DNA from: JAKEGK01 sp036507695
GTDB taxonomy: Bacteria; Pseudomonadota; Gammaproteobacteria; SZUA-152
Reading direction: 5' to 3'
DNA: 9,892 nucleotides
NCBI GenBank assembly: GCA_036507695.1
Contig: DATCIR010000342.1
Coordinates: 1 to 9,892 of the forward strand
Shown here: piece after piece, positions 5,502 through 9,892 of the stretch
How positions within the stretch are numbered: the stretch's first letter is position 1
How the letters are laid out: the number at the start of each line of letters is the position of its first letter
Translations under genes and position numbers: made by a program
The notes under the pieces: generated by a model
Told to the model about the DNA's origin: nothing
Databases searched by the model: none
Seen by the model: the letters and a program-made list of their open reading frames with translations, nothing else

Positions 5502-6031
5502 TGGCTATTGATGCGGTAGAGCAAAAAGGCGGGCTGGCCGAATCAACGCAGGCAAAGCTGATTTCTAAAGGCAGCTATGCGGCAATCGACAAGTGGATTG
5601 CGAAATATCCCGCGGAAAACCGCCAGGCGGCGCTTATTCCGGCGTTGCATATTGTGCAGGACGCCAATAAGGGTTTTTTAACAACCACGTTGATGGACGA
5701 GCTGGCGCACTATCTCGGCATACCGGAAATCGCCGTTTATGAAGTGGCAAGTTTTTATTCCATGTTCGAGCACAAGCCCGTGGGCCGGCACAAAATCAGC
5801 GTTTGTACCAATATATCGTGCATGCTGCTGGGCAGTGAGGAAATAGTCGAACACCTGAAAAAAAAGTTCGGCATTAAGTTAGGGCAAACAACCGCCGATG
5901 GAAAATTTACCATCAAGGAAGTGGAATGTTTAGGCGCTTGCGTAGGCGCCCCCATGTGTTTAATTGACCGGGATTACCACGAGCATTTAACACCGGAAAA
6001 AATCGACGCCATACTGGAAAAACTGGATTAA
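5501..6031 (+). CDS. nuoE: NADH-quinone oxidoreductase subunit E
   Basis: NuoE (24 kDa homologue) carries the [2Fe-2S] cluster N1a beside the FMN site of NuoF, in a thioredoxin-like fold. The ligands are Cys102 and Cys107 (VCTNISC, 101-107) and Cys143 and Cys147 (ECLGAC, 142-147). YEVASFYSMFEHKPVGRHKISVC is the typical lead-in. The protein has 176 residues, with about 25 more at the N-terminus than the shortest forms. The ATG overlaps the nuoD stop by one base and has GGGGAAG at 5484-5490, so translation is probably coupled. nuoF begins 5 bases after the stop, and the two proteins form the NADH-dehydrogenase module with NuoG. Confidence 0.97.
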   Translation: MAIDAVEQKGGLAESTQAKLISKGSYAAIDKWIAKYPAENRQAALIPALHIVQDANKGFLTTTLMDELAHYLGIPEIAVYEVASFYSMFEHKPVGRHKISVCTNISCMLLGSEEIVEHLKKKFGIKLGQTTADGKFTIKEVECLGACVGAPMCLIDRDYHEHLTPEKIDAILEKLD

Positions 6032-6036
6032 TCCCC

Positions 6037-7308
6037 ATGGCTAATGAAGTTTGTTTTAGCACATTGCATCTAAAAAAACCGTGGACGCTTTCCACCTATG
6101 AAAGCGCGGGCGGTTATAAAGTATGGAAGCGGATTCTGAAAGAAAAAACATCCCCGGAAGAAATTATCAGCGAACTTAAAACCTCGGCATTGCGCGGCCG
6201 TGGCGGCGCCGGGTTTCCAACCGGACTGAAGTGGAGCTTCATGCCACGCAACACCCCGGGACAGAAGTATATCGTCTGCAACTCGGATGAAGGTGAACCG
6301 GGGACTTGCAAGGACCGCGACATTCTGCGTTATAACCCCCATGCACTGATTGAAGGCATGGCCATTGCCGGCTATACCATCGGCGCAACCGTGGGTTACA
6401 ACTATATGCGCGGCGAGTTTTATGAGCCGTTTGACCGTTTCGAAGCCGCGCTGAAGGAAGCTTATAAAGCCGGTTTGCTTGGTAAAAATGTATTGAACTC
6501 CAAGATTGATTTTGACTTGTACTCCCACATCGGCGCGGGTGCTTATATATGTGGTGAGGAAACCGCGTTACTGGAATCCCTGGAAGGTAAAAAAGGCCAA
6601 CCCCGGTTCAAGCCGCCATTCCCGGCCAGTTATGGATTGTTCGGGCGACCGACCACGATTAACAATACGGAAACACTGGCCTCGGTGCCGTATATTCTGG
6701 ACAAGGGCGGCAAATGGTTCGCGGACCTCGGCAAGCCGAACAACGGTGGATCGAAAATATTTTGCATGACCGGCCACGTTAAAAATCCCGGCAATTATGA
6801 AGTGCCCATGGGAACACCCTTTGCCGAGTTATTGGCAATGGCCGGTGGCATGCGTGACGGCAAAAAACTCAAGGCCGTGATACCGGGCGGCTCTTCGACG
6901 CCGGTATTGCCAGCGGCCCTCGCCATGGGCATGAACATGGATTACGATTCCATCGCCAAGGCCGGTTCCATGCTGGGCGCGGGTTCAGTGATCGTGATGG
7001 ATGAAACGACTTGCATGGTGAAGGCCTTGGCGCGCCTGTCTTATTTCTATTATGAGGAGTCCTGCGGACAATGTACGCCATGCCGGGAAGGCACAGGTTG
7101 GTTGTCCCGGGTGGTTAACCGGATTGAAAAAGGCAAAGGCCGCCAGGAAGACCTCGACTTGTTAGTCGACGTCGCCAACAAAATCGGGGGACGCACGATT
7201 TGCGGCCTGGGTGATGCGGCTGCCATGCCGGTAACCAGTTTCCTGGAACATTTTCGCGATGAATTTCAATTCCACGTCGATCATCAGCGCTGCCTGGTTG
7301 GCGGCTGA
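6037..7308 (+). CDS. nuoF: NADH-quinone oxidoreductase subunit F
   Basis: NuoF (51 kDa homologue) binds NADH and FMN, takes the hydride and passes electrons to cluster N3. In its 423 residues the FMN/NADH glycine-rich loops are GRGGAGFPTGLKW (54-66) and GAGAYICGEETAL (166-178). NSDEGEPGTCKDR (82-94) lines the nucleotide site. The [4Fe-4S] N3 ligands are Cys343, Cys346 and Cys349 in SCGQCTPCREG and Cys389 in TICGLGDAAA. No residues are missing. The ATG sits in CCCCATGG, 5 bases after nuoE, with only a weak GGA upstream, so re-initiation from nuoE is likely. The following 57-base gap to nuoG is larger than the earlier joints. Confidence 0.98.
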   Translation: MANEVCFSTLHLKKPWTLSTYESAGGYKVWKRILKEKTSPEEIISELKTSALRGRGGAGFPTGLKWSFMPRNTPGQKYIVCNSDEGEPGTCKDRDILRYNPHALIEGMAIAGYTIGATVGYNYMRGEFYEPFDRFEAALKEAYKAGLLGKNVLNSKIDFDLYSHIGAGAYICGEETALLESLEGKKGQPRFKPPFPASYGLFGRPTTINNTETLASVPYILDKGGKWFADLGKPNNGGSKIFCMTGHVKNPGNYEVPMGTPFAELLAMAGGMRDGKKLKAVIPGGSSTPVLPAALAMGMNMDYDSIAKAGSMLGAGSVIVMDETTCMVKALARLSYFYYEESCGQCTPCREGTGWLSRVVNRIEKGKGRQEDLDLLVDVANKIGGRTICGLGDAAAMPVTSFLEHFRDEFQFHVDHQRCLVGG

Positions 7309-7365
7309 CGTGTGACTGGATAAATAATTCGACCATACATTTAACTCAACGCATAAGGTTTTGAA

Positions 7366-9747
7366 GTGACGATGGTGCACATCGAAATAGACGGCAAAAA
7401 AATAGAAGCTCGCGACGGGACTATGGTCATCGAGGCCGCCGACGAAGCGGGTATCTATATTCCCCGTTTTTGCTATCACAAAAAATTATCCATTGCGGCC
7501 AATTGCCGCATGTGCCTTGTGGAAGTGGAAAAAGCGGCTAAGCCCTTGCCTGCCTGTGCGACCCCTGTTACTGACGGTATGAGAGTTTTTACCAAGTCTG
7601 TCAAAGCGATCGATGCTCAAAAAGGCGTGATGGAATTTCTGTTAATCAATCATCCGCTGGATTGTCCTATCTGTGACCAGGGTGGAGAGTGCGAGTTACA
7701 GGATATCGCCATGGGTTATGGCAGTGATGTTTCCAAATATGGCGAGAAAAAACGTGTTATTAAAGATAAAGATCTCGGTCCGCTCATTGCCACTGATATG
7801 ACCCGTTGCATCCATTGCACCCGTTGTGTCCGGTTTGGCACCGAGATTGCTGGCATGCGTGAACTGGGTGCGACCGGCCGCGGTGAACATATGGAAATAG
7901 GCACCTACGTCACTCGCAACGTAACCTCCGAGATGTCGGGCAATGTAATTGATTTATGTCCGGTTGGCGCGCTGACCTCCAAGCCGTTCCGTTTTTCCGC
8001 CCGCGCCTGGGAACTGGTGGAGCGTGATTCTGTTGCGCCGCATGATTGCATGGGTTCCAACCTTAAAGTGCATGTGCGCAATGGCAGGGAAGTGGTTCGA
8101 GTGGTGCCCCGTGAAAACGAAGCGATTAACGAGACCTGGATTTCCGACCGCGACCGGTTCAGTTATGAGGCCCTCAATAGTGATGAACGGTTGAAAACAC
8201 CCTTAATAAAAGTCGAAGGCGAGTGGATACAAACTGACTGGGAAACCGCGCTGCAGGCAACGGTAAGCGGGATTAATCGCGTGATTGCGGAATCCGGCGT
8301 TGAACGTTTTGCCGCGTTGGCGTCTCCCACTGCCACGATGGAAGAACTATACCTGCTACAGAAGCTGCTGCGGCAATTACGGATAAACAATATAGACCAT
8401 CGCTTCCGGCAAACGGATTTTACATTTAATAACGAAGACCCGGTTTATCCCTGGCTGGGGCAGGACATTCCAGGTTTGGAAAAGAATAATGCGGTGCTGC
8501 TGATCGGATCGAATATTCGTAAAGATCAGCCGATCGCCGCGCATCGGTTTCGTAAAGCCTGCCACAATGGGCTGAAGCTGATGCACCTGAATGCGGTTGA
8601 CTACGAATTTTATATGCCGGTGGCAACAAAACTCATCGTCAGTCCCAAATCCTTTAACAGGGAGCTGGTGGCAATAACGCAGGCTTTATTAAAAACCACC
8701 GGCGCAGCCGCGCCCGCCGGTTTTGATAAGCTCAGTGCGGGTATTGAAATAACGCCTGCGCACCAGCAGATCGCCGGCAATTTACAAAGCGGCAGGGTAA
8801 CGTCGGTGCTGCTAGGTCCTCAAGCAATGAATCATGCCCAAGCTTCATCCATTCGAATGCTGGCGAACCTGATCGCCTCGTTAAGCCAAAGCCAGTTGGG
8901 TTATTTACCGGAAGCGGGAAACACGGCTGGCGCCTGGATTTCCGGTTGTGTGCCGCACCGGGTTGCCGGCGGCGCGCGTTCTGATGCGGTGGGACACAAT
9001 GCAGCACAGATGCTGAATCAAGCCATGAACGGTTATCTGTTATTGAATGTTGAACCGGATATCGAGTCCGCCAATCCCGCGCAGGCCGTGGAATCACTGG
9101 GCAAAGCCGATTTTGTGGTCGCGTTGAGTTATTTTGGCAGCGAGAATATTAAACACTACGCGGATGTGATTCTGCCGGTTGCGCCCTTCACGGAAACCTC
9201 GGGAACATTTGTGAACGCCGCCGGCACCTGGCAAAGTTTTGCGGGCGTGGTGCCTCCCGCCGGTGATGCGCGTCCCGCCTGGAAGGTATTCCGGGTATTG
9301 GGCAACTTATTCAACTGCGATGGTTTTGACTATGTGACTTCCGAGGACGTGCTGAAAGAAATCAAACAAAAAACAGCAAACTTAATTGCGGATAACACGC
9401 TTGTATGGCGTAGCCCGGAATTGGCAGCCGCGGATAAAGGCACGGCTATTGTGCGTATCGCGGAGTGGCAGATGTATGCCGGTGACAGTTTACAACGCCG
9501 CGCCCACGCTTTGCAGGACACTTTTGACGCCGATATCGCCGCGATCCGGATCAACCAGCGCTTGGCGAAAAAAATTGGCGCGGTTGACGGCGCTAACGCG
9601 GTGGTCACACAAAATGGCGCGCATGTCACCTTACCGGTGATTGTTGACGATCTGGTGGCGGATGAAGGGGTGCTGATTCACGCCGGACTGCCGGCGAGCG
9701 GTAGTTTGGATACCAGCCTGACACCGCTGACGATTGCACCGGCATGA
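7366..9747 (+). CDS. nuoG: NADH-quinone oxidoreductase subunit G
   Basis: NuoG (75 kDa homologue) is the largest peripheral subunit and relays electrons from N3 toward NuoB. Counting from the GTG at 7366 (793 residues), the ferredoxin-like domain holds the N1b ligands Cys36, Cys47, Cys50 and Cys64. N5 is His96, Cys100, Cys103 and Cys109 (HPLDCPICDQGGEC). N4 is Cys148, Cys151, Cys154 and Cys198. From about 217 on it has the molybdopterin-oxidoreductase fold, which binds no molybdenum in complex I. Ligands for the extra N7 cluster of E. coli are absent; only Cys228 remains in that area. Start choice is open: TAAGG (7354-7358) is 7 bases from the GTG, but the ATG at 7372 gives MVHIEIDG, closer to homologues. 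Confidence 0.97.
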   Translation: MTMVHIEIDGKKIEARDGTMVIEAADEAGIYIPRFCYHKKLSIAANCRMCLVEVEKAAKPLPACATPVTDGMRVFTKSVKAIDAQKGVMEFLLINHPLDCPICDQGGECELQDIAMGYGSDVSKYGEKKRVIKDKDLGPLIATDMTRCIHCTRCVRFGTEIAGMRELGATGRGEHMEIGTYVTRNVTSEMSGNVIDLCPVGALTSKPFRFSARAWELVERDSVAPHDCMGSNLKVHVRNGREVVRVVPRENEAINETWISDRDRFSYEALNSDERLKTPLIKVEGEWIQTDWETALQATVSGINRVIAESGVERFAALASPTATMEELYLLQKLLRQLRINNIDHRFRQTDFTFNNEDPVYPWLGQDIPGLEKNNAVLLIGSNIRKDQPIAAHRFRKACHNGLKLMHLNAVDYEFYMPVATKLIVSPKSFNRELVAITQALLKTTGAAAPAGFDKLSAGIEITPAHQQIAGNLQSGRVTSVLLGPQAMNHAQASSIRMLANLIASLSQSQLGYLPEAGNTAGAWISGCVPHRVAGGARSDAVGHNAAQMLNQAMNGYLLLNVEPDIESANPAQAVESLGKADFVVALSYFGSENIKHYADVILPVAPFTETSGTFVNAAGTWQSFAGVVPPAGDARPAWKVFRVLGNLFNCDGFDYVTSEDVLKEIKQKTANLIADNTLVWRSPELAAADKGTAIVRIAEWQMYAGDSLQRRAHALQDTFDADIAAIRINQRLAKKIGAVDGANAVVTQNGAHVTLPVIVDDLVADEGVLIHAGLPASGSLDTSLTPLTIAPA

Positions 9748-9847
9748 GTACGGGTGAATCCTTTATTACATTTACAAGTACAGTAACAAGGTATACACAT
9801 CATTCATTTGGAACTGCACAGGCATTAATACGCGGACATTGATTTAA

Positions 9848-9892
9848 ATGGTAGAGCTTTTACAACAATCGTTAAACTGGCTGCCCGGCAAC
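9848..9892 (+). CDS. nuoH: NADH-quinone oxidoreductase subunit H, N-terminal fragment
   Basis: Only 15 codons are present (MVELLQQSLNWLPGN) before the window ends. An in-frame TAA stands directly before the ATG, so translation cannot start further upstream. The operon order predicts nuoH, the membrane subunit (ND1 homologue) that closes the quinone tunnel. The short amphipathic start is compatible, but the fragment shows no diagnostic motif, so the name rests mainly on position. The ribosome-binding site is weak, and the 100 bases since nuoG hold no gene I can see. Confidence 0.6.
   Translation, partial: MVELLQQSLNWLPGN

Overview
The window is a chromosomal housekeeping segment from a Gram-negative bacterium, most likely a beta- or gammaproteobacterium. 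It carries a complete tpiA, secG, a leucine tRNA gene (anticodon GAG), and the first seven genes of a respiratory complex I (NADH:quinone oxidoreductase) operon, nuoA to nuoG, with the first 15 codons of nuoH at the right edge. All genes are on the + strand. Protein features that suggest a proteobacterium include the NuoB C-terminus, which from memory resembles Nitrosomonas-type proteins, the GFSRGV insertion in NuoC, and a NuoG without cluster N7 ligands. I cannot settle the genus from the sequence alone.

Layout. 1-258: non-coding DNA rich in inverted repeats, ending in the tpiA ribosome-binding site. 259-1557: tpiA and secG. 1633-1717: tRNA-Leu(GAG) with an encoded CCA. 1718-2686: about 970 bases with no convincing gene. 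That gap holds a possible decayed minus-strand coding trace, a sigma70-like promoter followed by a GC hairpin, and three independent short tandem repeats (21 bp x2, 15 bp x4, 10 bp x2) just upstream of nuoA. 2687-9747: nuoA, B, C, D, E, F, G. 9848 to the end: nuoH start.

The nuo genes are tightly packed at first: nuoA/B overlap by 10 bases, nuoC/D and nuoD/E share one base, and nuoE/F are 5 bases apart. The spacing then loosens to 57 bases before nuoG and 100 before nuoH. NuoE, F and G form the NADH-oxidising module, NuoB, C and D the quinone-reducing connecting module, and NuoA and NuoH belong to the membrane arm. All expected Fe-S ligands (N1a, N3, N1b, N4, N5, N2) are visible and intact.

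The coding content is ordinary. I found no defence system, mobile element gene, CRISPR array or evident novel system. The parts worth a second look are the two non-coding regions: the structured repeat-like block before tpiA and the repeat-laden nuoA leader.
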